Shown: positions 44,402 through 54,161 of the stretch, one piece after another
Layout: each line of letters begins with the position of its first letter
How positions within the stretch are numbered: position 1 is the stretch's first letter
Source of the DNA: Rossellomorea pakistanensis
GTDB taxonomy: Bacteria; Bacillota; Bacilli; Bacillales; Bacillaceae_B
NCBI RefSeq assembly: GCF_016908495.1
Contig: NZ_JAFBDZ010000005.1
Coordinates: 62,001 to 126,000 of the forward strand
DNA: 64,000 nucleotides
Reading direction: 5' to 3'
The notes under the pieces: generated by a model
Seen by the model: the letters and a program-made list of their open reading frames with translations, nothing else
What the model was told of the DNA's origin: nothing
The model's database searches: none
Translations under genes and position numbers: made by a program

Positions 44402-45310
44402 ATGGAATTGCGCCAATTGATTACGTTCCGAACGGTTGCCTCAACATTAAATTTCAGTCGGGCTGCGGAGGTGCTGAACTACGTCCCCTCCAACGTTACG
44501 ATGCAAATAAAAGCATTGGAAGATGAGCTTGGGGTTCGTCTCTTTGACCGCTTGGGCAAGCAGCTCGTTCTCACAACTGCGGGTAAACGCTTTTTAACTC
44601 ATATCCAAATCGTTCTAAACAAATTGGACGAAGCTCGCAGCGTCGTTCATGACAATGAAAATCTAAGTGGCACTCTAACGATAAGTGCCAACGAGGTTCT
44701 TTGCGCCTATCGGCTTCCAGTTGTCTTCCAGCTATTTCGTTCGCGCTATCCAGGAGTTCGTCTCATCTTTCGCTCTGTTCCAAATCAAGAACTCAAGCAA
44801 ACTCTCTTTGAGGGAACCGCGGATGTCGTCTTTATGCTGGACGAAACCATTCTCTCAACCGGGCTTACAGTGGAACCGTTACTGGAAGAAACTTTCCGCT
44901 TTTTCGTCGCTCCAGACCATCGTCTCGCGAAACTACCTGTCCTACAACAGGAAGATTTTCACGGAGAAGTGTTCCTGGTCAATGAAAAAGGTTGTACCTA
45001 TCGAACCATGTTTGACCGGTCATTTGAGAAAAAGGGCATTGATGATATTACTTATTTAGAGTTTCAAAATGCAGAAGCGATTAAACAATGTGCCATTACG
45101 AGAATCGGCATTGCCTTTCTTCCGGAAATAACAGTGAAAGCCGAAGTTGAACGGGGAGAACTTGTTGCTCTTCCATGGCAAATTCCGGACTTACATGTAT
45201 ATACACATATGGCATGGCATAAAGACAAGTGGCTTTCACCCATCATATTATCTTTCATAGAAGCAGCAAGGGAAGTTATCACTATAGAGGAGGAGAATAA
45301 AACCGTTTAG
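44402..45310 (+). CDS. LysR-family transcriptional regulator
   Basis: About 302 residues. The winged helix-turn-helix begins MELRQLITFRTVASTLNFSR and continues AAEVLNYVPSNVTMQIKAL; the effector domain follows (LSGTLTISANEVLCAYRLP, GIAFLPEITVKAEVERGEL). The starts at 44387, 44399 and 44402 are all in frame; GGGGGAGAG sits best before 44402. Divergent with the MetX-like gene 143 bases away, which LysR regulators usually control through the shared intergenic region. Confidence 0.88.
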   Translation: MELRQLITFRTVASTLNFSRAAEVLNYVPSNVTMQIKALEDELGVRLFDRLGKQLVLTTAGKRFLTHIQIVLNKLDEARSVVHDNENLSGTLTISANEVLCAYRLPVVFQLFRSRYPGVRLIFRSVPNQELKQTLFEGTADVVFMLDETILSTGLTVEPLLEETFRFFVAPDHRLAKLPVLQQEDFHGEVFLVNEKGCTYRTMFDRSFEKKGIDDITYLEFQNAEAIKQCAITRIGIAFLPEITVKAEVERGELVALPWQIPDLHVYTHMAWHKDKWLSPIILSFIEAAREVITIEEENKTV

Positions 45311-45769
45311 CCTATTCAGCGATAGGAAAACACCTATTCACCTGCGAGCTATTTATCCTAGATCTGCAACTGTTGGAAGATAAGAACATAATCGTTAGTT
45401 ACGGACACTGTGCAGCGTAGTTTTAGATCATCCAAAAGGTTTTGCATGGTAAAAGATATAAGCTCATTATAAAGTATTGTTGAAGCAGAATATTCTTGAT
45501 CTTGCCTCTCCATTCGAATGTAATGTCAGTTAAACCTAATGTCATTTACTTTTACGAGTAAAGCCGCATTCTTCCGTTTGGGAATGCGGCTATTTCTAAA
45601 TTAATTTTTGTTCACGCTTGGGATTTATTATGAAAAGTTCTCTATAGTATTCGGCAATAGCTCCCTTTTCTTGAATAAAAATCTACATAAATATTGTATC
45701 AAATAGAGGAAATGAATGAGTTTTTTAGAAATTATTATAAATAGTTAAAAGAAAAGGGGTAAATGAGAA
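45311..45769. other. Spacer with terminator
   Basis: The only structure seen is AGCCGCATTC (45562) pairing with GAATGCGGCT (45582), an intrinsic terminator probably serving the LysR gene. No coding frame recognised. Confidence 0.6.
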
Positions 45770-46726
45770 ATGAGTAATCAAATAATCCCAGCGTTAATTG
45801 CTTTTATCGTTGTTTCAATTTTATCTCCACTATTAATAGCCGTTTTGAGAAAGCTTAGGCTCCTTCAACCGATAAGAAAAGAACTTCCTTCAGATCATCA
45901 GTTAAAAAAAGGCACTCCGTTAATGTTTGGAATTATTCTTTTTGTAGGAATTATAGTATCCATTCTTTTTTCACCTACTCCATTAATGTATTTTTTGGCT
46001 ATTACCTACATTCTTTTTAGTTTTGTTGGGTTTTTAGACGATTTTTGGAAGGCTTCTCGCCAAGATCCAGGAGGGGTATCGGGTAAGACCAAACTTATTT
46101 TTCAATTTACTTTTACGAGTACTTTGCTTTTTTACGTGATCAACGAACTAGGCGTAGACACCAGCATTGATATTTTTAAACATATTTCATTGGATCTTCC
46201 AATGGTGTTATATGTCATTGTCATTACCTTATTTGTCGTAGGTTCTGCAAATGCCATAAATTTCACGGATGGATTAGACGGTCTTTTAGGAGTTGTTGCA
46301 ATCCCTACATACTTTTTCTTTTTTATGGTCTCAGACAGAACAGAGGTGCAAATTTTTTGTTTAATTATGATTGGATGTTTACTCGGCTTTCTCATTTATA
46401 ATATATATCCTGCCAAAGCTTTTATGGGGGATACGGGATCATTAGCTATTGGAGGATCGCTTTCATTTCTTGCTGTTCTTGAGAAAGTTGAAATTTTAAT
46501 TCCTATTTTATTCTTTATATATTTTGCTGAACAACTTTCGGTTATTTTACAAGTTTCCTCATTTAAACTTACTCATAAGCGTATTTTCAGAATGACACCG
46601 ATTCACTATCATTTTGGCTTAAAATATGGGTGGTCCGAAACTACAATTGTAACGGTTTTTGGATTTATTTCGTGGTTTTGTGCTTTTATCTGTTTAACTT
46701 ATTGGAGATTCTTCCTAAATCCATAA
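45770..46726 (+). CDS. MraY paralogue (phospho-MurNAc-pentapeptide transferase family)
   Basis: 318 residues with about ten transmembrane helices. The MraY/TagO/WecA superfamily motifs are complete: FVGFLDDFWK (Mg site), NAINFTDGLDGL, FMGDTGSLAIGG and the MraY-type HxH loop MTPIHYHFGLKYGW. The last favours a MraY rather than TagO. It is away from the division/murein cluster and monocistronic, so a second MraY or a polyprenyl-phosphate sugar transferase for another polymer. AAAAGGGG precedes the ATG. Confidence 0.85.
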   Translation: MSNQIIPALIAFIVVSILSPLLIAVLRKLRLLQPIRKELPSDHQLKKGTPLMFGIILFVGIIVSILFSPTPLMYFLAITYILFSFVGFLDDFWKASRQDPGGVSGKTKLIFQFTFTSTLLFYVINELGVDTSIDIFKHISLDLPMVLYVIVITLFVVGSANAINFTDGLDGLLGVVAIPTYFFFFMVSDRTEVQIFCLIMIGCLLGFLIYNIYPAKAFMGDTGSLAIGGSLSFLAVLEKVEILIPILFFIYFAEQLSVILQVSSFKLTHKRIFRMTPIHYHFGLKYGWSETTIVTVFGFISWFCAFICLTYWRFFLNP

Positions 46727-46938
46727 ATAAAGTTATAATCATTCCAATGAATATTAGAGGTAACCAAGCAATGCACAAAGCAGAAAAAAAACCAATGTCG
46801 AAAATCTGCCGCCACATAAATTGATGTACTAATCAATACCCCGATAATTAGATAAATGGAGATGATCTCCATCTTGTCATCGAACTCCTTTTTAATATTA
46901 TAAAAAGGTGCACTTGTAGGGGTGCTCCATTTAAGCAT
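46686..46938 (-). pseudogene. Small membrane protein, frameshifted, overlapping the mraY-like 3' end
   Basis: From the ATG at 46938: MLKWSTPTSAPFYNIKKEFD, then a hydrophobic segment to YVAADF. One base over, the frame continues DIGFFSALCIAWLPLIFIGM and ends in a second helix and NKLNR with a stop at 46686. The plain open frame loses hydrophobicity after the same point. It converges on and overlaps the mraY-like gene by 41 bases. Family unknown. Confidence 0.45.
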
Positions 46939-47162
46939 AATATTAAGATTTTTTATGCTAAATCGATCTTCGACTTGAAATACAAATATAGCAATCCCGT
47001 AATCAATTACGAATTTTTTTGATCTTCAACTAAATGGCCATAACGGAATAAACGATTTTTAAAATGTCTCCTTTTGTTTCCATCACTGTGACCATGTGAA
47101 ATATGTAAGAGAAATGTCTAATTAGATTCTGAAAACCTATCAGTTGAAGAAATAGGAATTAG
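46939..47162. repeat. Spacer with dispersed-repeat copy
   Basis: CTTCAACTAAATGGCCATAA (47031) followed by CGGAATAAACG matches the repeat family. Otherwise nothing seen. Confidence 0.5.
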
Positions 47163-47201
47163 AAAAAGGCAACGAACCCTACTACTGGTCGTTGCCTTTT
47201 T
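47163..47201. terminator. Bidirectional intrinsic terminator
   Basis: AAAAAGGCAACGA pairs with TCGTTGCCTTTTT around a 13-base loop. It ends the minus-strand sstT transcript. Confidence 0.85.
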
Positions 47202-47227
47202 ACAATTTCTAAATAAAATAGACCGAT

Positions 47228-48460
47228 CTAAGCACTAATCCTAACTTCCTTCCCTTCCTTACGCCTTTTCGCATATTCAGCAGTTGCTGTAAAAAGCGCA
47301 TCAGAGGAAGAGTTAAGTCCAGTTTCACAAGAGTCCTGTAATACCCCTATGATGAAACCAACACCAACGACCTGCATCGCAATGTCATTTGAAATTCCGA
47401 ATAAGCTACATGCTAGCGGAATGAGTAGGAGCGACCCACCGGCAACACCTGAAGCCCCTGCAGCGGAAACGGCTGCCAGGACGGAAAGAATAAGCGCCGT
47501 ACCGAAATCCACATCAATGCCAAGGGTGTGAACAGCAGCAAGGGTTAAGACAGAAATTGTAACCGCTGCCCCAGCCATGTTGATGGTAGCCCCTAATGGG
47601 ATGGAAACCGAATAGGTATCCTCATCTAACCCAAGATTTTCACATAAACGCATATTAACTGGAATGTTTGCAGCTGAGCTACGAGTAAAGAATGCAGTAA
47701 TTCCACTTTCCCTTAAGCATTTAAAGACAAGTGGATATGGGTTTTTACGAATATTGATGAATACGATAATGGGATTGACGACAAGAGCGATAAAAAACAT
47801 ACAGCCGAGTAGAACTAATAGTAATTTTCCGTAATCCAGTAAGGCGGAAAGTCCATTTGTGACAATAGCGTCAAACACAAGCCCCATAATTCCGATCGGT
47901 GCAAATTGGATAACCCATTTCACTAATTGAGAGATCGCATCTGAAAAATTAGCAAGCGTATTTTTGGTAGAATCCGCTGCTTTTCTTAACGCGATGCCAA
48001 GAAGGATAGCCCAAGTTAATATTCCAATATAGTTGCCGTTTAATAGAGCATTGATCGGGTTGTCAACGATGTTAATGAGTAGCGTCTTTAGTACTTCTAC
48101 AATACCACCAGGAGGAGTCACATCTTCGGCTCCTGCTCCAAGTGATAAGGTTACTGGAAAGAGAAAGCTTGCCAGAACGGCTACAAATCCAGCAAGGAAC
48201 GTACTTATGCCATAAAGGGCAATAATCGATTTTATATTCGTTTTATGCCCACTTCTATGTTTAGAGATAGCGTGCATAACTAAGAAAAAGACTAATACTG
48301 GTGCAACCGCCTTCAATGCGCCTACAAATAAGGTACCAAAAATGGATATCCATTCTGCGGCATCAGGAATCGTTACAGCCAAGAGAATACCAATGATAAT
48401 ACCTACAAGTATTCGTTTAACTAGACTTACTTGGTTCCACTTAAGAATTAAGTTTTTCAT
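47228..48460 (-). CDS. sstT: Sodium-coupled serine/threonine symporter SstT
   Basis: 410 residues from the ATG at 48460 behind ACGGGGGGAAA; the longer open frame lacks a ribosome site. A dicarboxylate/amino acid:cation symporter (DAACS) fold with [10 protein letters not shown], the re-entrant loop [14 protein letters not shown] (SstT-specific), [14 protein letters not shown] with the sodium-site NMxG motif, and a late [20 protein letters not shown]. Imports serine and threonine. Monocistronic. Confidence 0.92.
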   Translation of the reverse strand: MKNLILKWNQVSLVKRILVGIIIGILLAVTIPDAAEWISIFGTLFVGALKAVAPVLVFFLVMHAISKHRSGHKTNIKSIIALYGISTFLAGFVAVLASFLFPVTLSLGAGAEDVTPPGGIVEVLKTLLINIVDNPINALLNGNYIGILTWAILLGIALRKAADSTKNTLANFSDAISQLVKWVIQFAPIGIMGLVFDAIVTNGLSALLDYGKLLLVLLGCMFFIALVVNPIIVFINIRKNPYPLVFKCLRESGITAFFTRSSAANIPVNMRLCENLGLDEDTYSVSIPLGATINMAGAAVTISVLTLAAVHTLGIDVDFGTALILSVLAAVSAAGASGVAGGSLLLIPLACSLFGISNDIAMQVVGVGFIIGVLQDSCETGLNSSSDALFTATAEYAKRRKEGKEVRISA

Positions 48461-48630
48461 GTATTTCCCCCCGTTGTTCGTACTAGAAGCATAACCTAAA
48501 GAGTAATCAGCTTTCGCTGGGTTAAGACCGATAGTACTTATGAAGTATAACAATTGTTAGTTTACCACGAATTTTGTCAATTGTGTGATAAATTATTATA
48601 TTAAAATATTTGGTAATCGTTTTTAAGAAT

Positions 48631-48851
48631 GGCTGTTTTCTAAAAGATTGTTGTTTTTTAAGAATATAAATTTTGTAAAAAGGTTGATTGGAGTGGAAGG
48701 TGCGAGACTCATGCGGGAGTAGCGGGATAGGTGAGACCTAAGCAGGAGCAAGGCGACGAGGAGGATCACCGCCCGCCCCACGGAAAGCGAGCATCTAGAA
48801 CGGAAACCAATCACCCCCTTTTTAACTAACAACAAGGTTTAGAAAACAGCC
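48631..48851. mobile_element. 221-bp MITE-like element carrying a GC-rich Bacillus dispersed repeat
   Basis: GGCTGTTTTCTAAA (48631) is exactly repeated inverted at 48838-48851, with weaker matching inward. An 8-base direct repeat TTAAGAAT flanks it on both sides (48623-48630 and 48852-48859). The core (about 48690-48815: GGAAGGTGCGAGACTCATGC, GACGAGGAGGATCACCGCCC, GCCCCACGGAAAGCGAGC) is much richer in GC than its surroundings and looks like a repeat known from many Bacillus genomes. No open frame. Confidence 0.8.
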
Positions 48852-48859
48852 TTAAGAAT

Positions 48860-49238
48860 AGTTAAGGGGTTGGGAGATAAGGACTGGATTAAACTAAAGG
48901 TAAATATTACTATGTGTTCCTTTATAGCGAAAATATATCAAACTAGTAAAGACGACATTCAAAAAAACGGCATTTTTGTGCTCTTCACACTACTTTTTAA
49001 AGGTACAGAAAAACAGAACAGGACTGGAACTTATATGGTGAAATGATCAAGTGGTGTTATTCAACAAAAGGGGAGTTTCATAGAATAAGTGGTTATTTAA
49101 ACGGAATCTTAGTCATTGGGGACAGAACGACAAAGGTGTATCATTTTAATGAATCATTACCCCTGCAATAATATACTATAGGCTTTTTCTTTGAAGATGT
49201 ATGATGACAGGAGAATACTTTTGAAAGGAGTTTTCCTC
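48860..49238. other. Spacer before lysE
   Basis: Includes a repeat-family fragment (about 49053-49080, ending TTTCATAGAATAAG). No gene, and no clear promoter beyond AT-rich sequence. Confidence 0.45.
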
Positions 49239-49814
49239 ATGAATCTTACATCTTTTTTAATATACTGTATGATTGTTACGTTTACACCTGGTCCGACCAA
49301 CATTGTCATCCTGTCCACAGTGCATAATTTTGGGACAAAAAAGGCGATGGAATATACGTATGGGGCAACGGTCGCTTTTGGTTTATTACTTGTCATTTCG
49401 GCTATTTTGAACTCCATGCTCATGACGATCATCCCGAAAATTTTAATGGTTATGCAAATCATAGGAAGCATATATATGTTCTATCTTGCTTATCAAACCT
49501 ACAAAATGGACACATCAAATCCAACGGTAATCCAATCGGCTACCTTTATGTCAGGCTTCCTTATGCAGTTTCTGAATCCGAAAGTCGTGCTGTTTACAAT
49601 GACGGTTATTCCTAGTTTCATCATACCGAACTATACCGCAGTACCTGCAGTGACGATAAGTGTTTTAGCTATAACGTTTATCGGGTTTCTGGCATTTTTA
49701 ACATGGGTTCTTTTCGGTACCCTCTTCAAGAAATTTTTACAGAATCATAGTAAGATTGTGAATGTCATGATGGCCTTATTTTTAGCTTATTCTGCATTGA
49801 TGATATGGATGTAA
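49239..49814 (+). CDS. LysE/RhtB-family amino-acid exporter
   Basis: 191 residues with five to six hydrophobic helices. The N-terminal TPGPTNIVILSTVHNFGTKK and central FLMQFLNPKVVLF are the two conserved LysE-family regions. The start is ATG at 49239, since GAAAGGAG precedes it; upstream residues in frame are not family-like. The next gene, an AraC regulator, begins 12 bases later, so exporter and regulator form an operon. Exported substrate unknown. Confidence 0.87.
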   Translation: MNLTSFLIYCMIVTFTPGPTNIVILSTVHNFGTKKAMEYTYGATVAFGLLLVISAILNSMLMTIIPKILMVMQIIGSIYMFYLAYQTYKMDTSNPTVIQSATFMSGFLMQFLNPKVVLFTMTVIPSFIIPNYTAVPAVTISVLAITFIGFLAFLTWVLFGTLFKKFLQNHSKIVNVMMALFLAYSALMIWM

Positions 49815-49826
49815 GAGGTGGATGAG

Positions 49827-50603
49827 ATGGACAAATTTATCTATAAGAAATCGGCAGGCATCACAGCGTTGTCAGCGAGTTTCACTGATTTTTCGTATAA
49901 AAAGCATTCTCACAAGGAGTATGCAATAGGTGTCACTTTGCGTGGTATTCAACATTATACCTTGGATGGCAGTTTACAATTATCCCATCAAAATGGGGTG
50001 ATGCTTTTTAATCCGGAACAGGCCCATGACGGAATGGCGCATGATAAGACAGGACTTGACTATGTGATGGTATATATTGATCCTCACTTGTTTTTAGAGG
50101 CGACTGGGAAGAAGGATCTAGTACGTTTCACAACTCCTGTTGTGTATGATGATCGACTGGAAAGAAGCATTTTAAATCTTTCTCATGCCATATTAACTGG
50201 AAAAGATGAGGCAGTATGCAGCGAATTATTCTTATCCCTTACAGATATCCTTATTCAAAACAATTCCCCTGCAGATGATAAGAGAGACAATGCCCTTATT
50301 AGAACAGCAAAGGATATCCTTCATACCAACTTAGGAAATGTCCTTAAATTAGACGAGATCTGTAAAGAGCTTCACTTATCCAAATTTCAGTTCATCAGAT
50401 TATTCAAGACTCATACTGGAATCTCGCCATACCAATACTTTCTCAACTGCAAGATAGAACGTGCAAAGCAGTTAATTGAAAACAATAAAGATGTCTATTC
50501 AGCAGTAGCGGAATGTGGTTTTGTCGATTTAACCCATTTAAATAAACATTTTAAAAGCGTGTATGGAACCACAGCATTTGAGTATATGTCACATATAAAT
50601 TAA
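49827..50603 (+). CDS. AraC-family transcriptional regulator
   Basis: 258 residues from the ATG at 49827 (AGAGGTG upstream). An N-terminal cupin-like sensor (HSHKEYAIGVTLRG, MLFNPEQAHDG) and two helix-turn-helix motifs in the C-terminal third (LKLDEICKELHLSKFQFIRL and SAVAECGFVDLTHLNKHFK). It follows the LysE exporter and probably controls it in response to an amino-acid-like ligand. Confidence 0.88.
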   Translation: MDKFIYKKSAGITALSASFTDFSYKKHSHKEYAIGVTLRGIQHYTLDGSLQLSHQNGVMLFNPEQAHDGMAHDKTGLDYVMVYIDPHLFLEATGKKDLVRFTTPVVYDDRLERSILNLSHAILTGKDEAVCSELFLSLTDILIQNNSPADDKRDNALIRTAKDILHTNLGNVLKLDEICKELHLSKFQFIRLFKTHTGISPYQYFLNCKIERAKQLIENNKDVYSAVAECGFVDLTHLNKHFKSVYGTTAFEYMSHIN

Positions 50604-50694
50604 TGAGTTTGAAACTAAGCTTGCCGTCATGGTCAATTAGGATTTTCTCTCATTTTTTATAATTCTGAAAATTTACCTTAAATGGAAATAATGC

Positions 50695-51933
50695 TCATAT
50701 TTTATTGGGTGTCTTTTTCTTAATTTCTACTAGCTTAAGCCTGTTGTCTTCAATCGACTTCACTTCAAAATGTAAATGATGATATTCAAATGTTTCGCCT
50801 TCTTTAGGAAAATGGCCCAGTTCTTTTATTAAAAATCCTGCAAGTATATCTTCATCTTCTGGGATTTTTGTCTTGAAGGCTTCATTTATTCGGCGTATTG
50901 CGAGTTTTGCGTGGACAATAATATGATTATCCGTTAATTCTTCGATAAGAACCTCGCTATCCTCATCTGTTTCATCTTCAATTTCCTGTCCTAGCATGGC
51001 TTCCAAGATATCCTCATGGGTGATAATCCCTTTTGTTCCTCCATATTCATCAAGCACAATTGCCAGGTGCTTTCTTTCTTTCATCATCATTTTGAATACT
51101 TTATCAATGCTATGGAATTCATATACAAATAAGGGTTCAAGGTCTGTAAAATCCTTAAGAGTCTTTTCTGGCTGTGTCGACCATGTCAGCAGTAACTTAG
51201 AATGGAAAACTCCCACGATGTTATCCATATTTTCTTTGTAAACCGGATATCTGGTAAATCTATTGTCCAAGACAATAGATTTGGCTTCCTCAATTGTCGC
51301 ATCAAACGGAATACCTTCAACCTCCATTCGGGGAGTTTTTAGGGCGTCGCGAACATCCAGATTATAAAAATCAATAACCCCTTTAATCCGCTGGGTTTCT
51401 TCTTCTCTAAATGTTCCTTCGGTAGTAGCGATATCCACCATGGTAATGAGCTCCTCTTTAGAAACAGAAACTGACTCTGGAGCATTTTTGGATAATATTT
51501 TAATAATTGCCCTTGTAAATTTTGACAATAAAAAGGTCAAAGGTTTAAAGATAACTAATAAAATCCTTATTATTGGAAAAACTAAATATGCAATTTTATC
51601 AGCAAATGTAGCGGCAATCGATTTAGGAAGAACCTCAGCAAAAATAATCAATACAACGGTAAGAATACCGGTTGCAACCCCTACATTAAACCCATATTCA
51701 ATTGCAATTATTGTAACGAGTGTTGGTAGCATAATATTTGCGATATTATTGCCAATCAGGATGGCTGTTATTAATTCATCTGGCTTTGAAACAAGCTCTA
51801 AAAGCTTTTCTGATTTATGATCATTGTTTTCTGCCTTTGTTTTCAATTTCATTTTGTTAACTGCTGTTAAAGCTGTCTCACTTCCCGACAGGAAGAATGA
51901 CATTAGCATAAAAAACAGGATAGCGATAAACAA
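50695..51933 (-). CDS. CNNM/CorC-type membrane protein (DUF21-CBS pair-CorC_HlyC)
   Basis: 412 residues: a DUF21 membrane domain (about 1-140, FFLSGSETALTAVNKMKLK, LIGNNIANIMLPTL), a CBS pair (about 190-320, LKTPRMEVEGIPFDATIEEA, LDEYGGTKGIITHEDILEAM) and a CorC/HlyC C-terminal domain. Homologues in Bacilli (MpfA/YhdP group) export magnesium. It starts with TTG at 51933, nine bases after GGAGG; an ATG nearer the site is in another frame. Stand-alone. Confidence 0.88.
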   Translation of the reverse strand: MFIAILFFMLMSFFLSGSETALTAVNKMKLKTKAENNDHKSEKLLELVSKPDELITAILIGNNIANIMLPTLVTIIAIEYGFNVGVATGILTVVLIIFAEVLPKSIAATFADKIAYLVFPIIRILLVIFKPLTFLLSKFTRAIIKILSKNAPESVSVSKEELITMVDIATTEGTFREEETQRIKGVIDFYNLDVRDALKTPRMEVEGIPFDATIEEAKSIVLDNRFTRYPVYKENMDNIVGVFHSKLLLTWSTQPEKTLKDFTDLEPLFVYEFHSIDKVFKMMMKERKHLAIVLDEYGGTKGIITHEDILEAMLGQEIEDETDEDSEVLIEELTDNHIIVHAKLAIRRINEAFKTKIPEDEDILAGFLIKELGHFPKEGETFEYHHLHFEVKSIEDNRLKLVEIKKKTPNKI

Positions 51934-52368
51934 AATTCATTGCCTCCAATAAAATCTAGTTAGTTTAATTATTTGTGCAGGGTGATCTCGCCGAACTTAC
52001 ATTCTTGTTAGGATGGAATCTTATGACTATTTATCCAAATTATAAATCAGTAAGTGAAAGGAAGTAAATTGAAACGCTTGTAAATGATTGAGGACAAAAC
52101 CAATAATTATATTTCCCATTTTCCCTTTAAAAAATAATTAAATGTTAATATACACCATACTCATCTTACCCTAAAAGACTAAGTTAAAAAGTAGAGTTTC
52201 TTGAAAACCGTAACAAATACTTATAATTAAATCGAACTGTCCATACTAGTGAAATAAAGGGATGATATAAGATTAATCGGATTGTAATTGCACACTTACA
52301 CTTTTTCTTGTTGTATGAGGTTCAAACTAAGAAATGGTTTTAGAAATCGTTCAGGAGGTCAAAGGAAA
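51934..52368. other. AT-rich spacer, nothing recognised
   Basis: No coding frame or hairpin of note. The AGGAGG at its end belongs to the next, broken gene. Confidence 0.45.
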
Positions 52369-52793
52369 ATGAAAAGAGTTTATTTAGCTAGTCCGTTTTT
52401 AATGATATAGAGATTGGTTATTTGGAACAGGTTGAGGTGATTTTAGCAGAAAAGGGTTTGAAAGTATTCTCACCAATGAGAAAGTCAAAAGCTGAAAATG
52501 TCGAGGTTGGTTCACGCCAATGGTCAATTGAAACATTTATGGATGATATAAAACACATTAAGTGGGCAGAAATCGTTTTAGGCATCTATCATGGAAACTA
52601 TTCCGACAGTGGAACAGCCTGGGAACTAGGTTATGCTTATGCTACTGACAAACCTGTAATTTTAGTTCATATTGGTGAAAACAGTAATTTAATGGTGCAT
52701 GAAGGTGCACACACCAATATCACTTTGGAGGAACTAAAAGAATATGACTTTGACGAGTTAGCTAGTTCTTTCTATACAGGTGAAATGCTCTAA
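52369..52793 (+). pseudogene. Nucleoside 2-deoxyribosyltransferase-like gene, frameshifted near the 5' end
   Basis: AGGAGGTCAAAGGAAA precedes an ATG at 52369 giving MKRVYLASPF; a stop follows at once. One base over, the frame reads NDIEIGYLEQVEVILAEKG, KVFSPMRKSK, and DSGTAWELGYAYATDKPVIL, the nucleoside 2-deoxyribosyltransferase core with the Asp and Glu catalytic region. A lost T in the run near 52400 explains the break. A programmed slip is possible but unlikely. The rest of the frame is intact to 52793. Confidence 0.75.
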
Positions 52794-53680
52794 AAGACTA
52801 AATTGAAAAAGCTTATATGGGGTTCAGTCAGGAAATGTTAATTGACAACGTTAAGAATTTTGAGAGAAGGTGAATGGGACACCTGTAAGCCTTGTTTTAC
52901 GTAATATTAATTCCATATCAATAGATTAGATGACCCTATGATACTATTATCCTATTCCTTGATACGACATCGTTTATAATCTTAAGTTGTAAATTGCGGT
53001 TTATCTATACTGAAGAAAAAATCTTGATATGGCGAGAGTTTTACAATTAGTACATGTAAACAACGTATTCTTCCTGATATCGAGCTTTTCATCATCGAAT
53101 TGACAACGGTTAATAGCCTTGAAGGTGAATACACAGCTTTAAATCGTTATTAAGCCCATATAATTTAAGATAAGGTATTTGATGCCTTCTCAGTATCAAG
53201 GACATCAATACATCGTATATATAGGTTACTGAGTTGAAATATCAAGGATTCAAATTAGCCCTTTAGTCGATTTTTCTTCTTCGAATCCTTTAAATACTCC
53301 TGATTTTCATAGTATAGATAATCACATTTTCCCTGACGCTCCCCCACTAACAGTTCTCATATAACTTTCTAATATTTTATGGTTTTAATGTTTACTTTTC
53401 CTCTTAGCTCGAATCTTATCAGAAAATCCACTAAATTAAACTAAGGGCACAGCCAACATTTTTTTGTAAAGCCCGTGTTCATTACAATGAATAGAAGATA
53501 AAGGTGGGTTTCTCAAACGCTAAGAAGATTCAAGTGGTTCAACCGACACAATTTGGATACTATACTTTTCGTTCCATATTCTAATTTATATATTAAAACG
53601 GCTTTCGGTATCTTAAAACCTATGTCTTCTCGATTTAGTAGACGTGATTTCTAAAGATCTAAGTTCGTCCAATACAACTT
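52794..53680. other. Long noncoding or decayed stretch
   Basis: The only coding-like segment is about 53033-53152, reading KQRILPDIELFIIELTTVNS and SLEGEYTALNRY to a stop, a fragment I cannot assign. No hairpin terminator or repeat copy stood out. Confidence 0.45.
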
Positions 53681-54046
53681 TTATTTTTCGACAGAAGCTT
53701 TTTCATGAGCGACAGTATTTATATAGTTCTTTCCCCATTCGTACATCGATTCAAGAATAGGTATCAAGGTTTCCCCATGTTCTGTAAGCGAATATTCTAC
53801 TTTCGGAGGGACGATTGGATACACTTCGCGATGAATAATTTGATCGGCTTCTAATTCCCTTAACTGATTTGTTAGCATTTTTTGTGTAATATTTGGTAAA
53901 AGTGCTTTCAATTCGCTAAATCTTTTTGTGCCTTCTTTGCCTAAATACCACAAAATAATCATTTTCCACTTACCACCAATGACAGAAAGCGTTAGCTCTT
54001 TTTCACAATTAAACGTCTGGTTAAAGTCACGTACGATTGGTATCAC
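53681..54046 (-). CDS. HxlR-family transcriptional regulator
   Basis: 121 residues of winged helix: Cys in [20 protein letters not shown], then [39 protein letters not shown] and the wing [14 protein letters not shown]. HxlR/YodB-type proteins often sense electrophiles or oxidants through the N-terminal Cys, present here. Divergent from an iron-type alcohol dehydrogenase gene 115 bases away, the likely target. Confidence 0.9.
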   Translation of the reverse strand: MIPIVRDFNQTFNCEKELTLSVIGGKWKMIILWYLGKEGTKRFSELKALLPNITQKMLTNQLRELEADQIIHREVYPIVPPKVEYSLTEHGETLIPILESMYEWGKNYINTVAHEKASVEK

Positions 54047-54079
54047 TCCATCCTTTAGTTACTTTTTTGATACTATCCC

Positions 54080-54089
54080 ACTTATAAGT
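54080..54089. promoter_or_regulatory. Candidate HxlR operator
   Basis: ACTTATAAGT is a perfect 10-base palindrome between the divergent HxlR and dehydrogenase genes; TATAAACTATACTAATTTATA follows nearby. Inferred from position only. Confidence 0.4.
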
Positions 54090-54161
54090 AAGTTCTTCCC
54101 AATATAAACTATACTAATTTATACTTCTTATTGTAAATCAATTAATACTGGAGGGGACAAA

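Noticed and set aside
48623..48835. Minus frame inside the 48.7-kb MITE
   Set aside because: Arginine-rich translation of the GC-rich repeat core; no transposase features.
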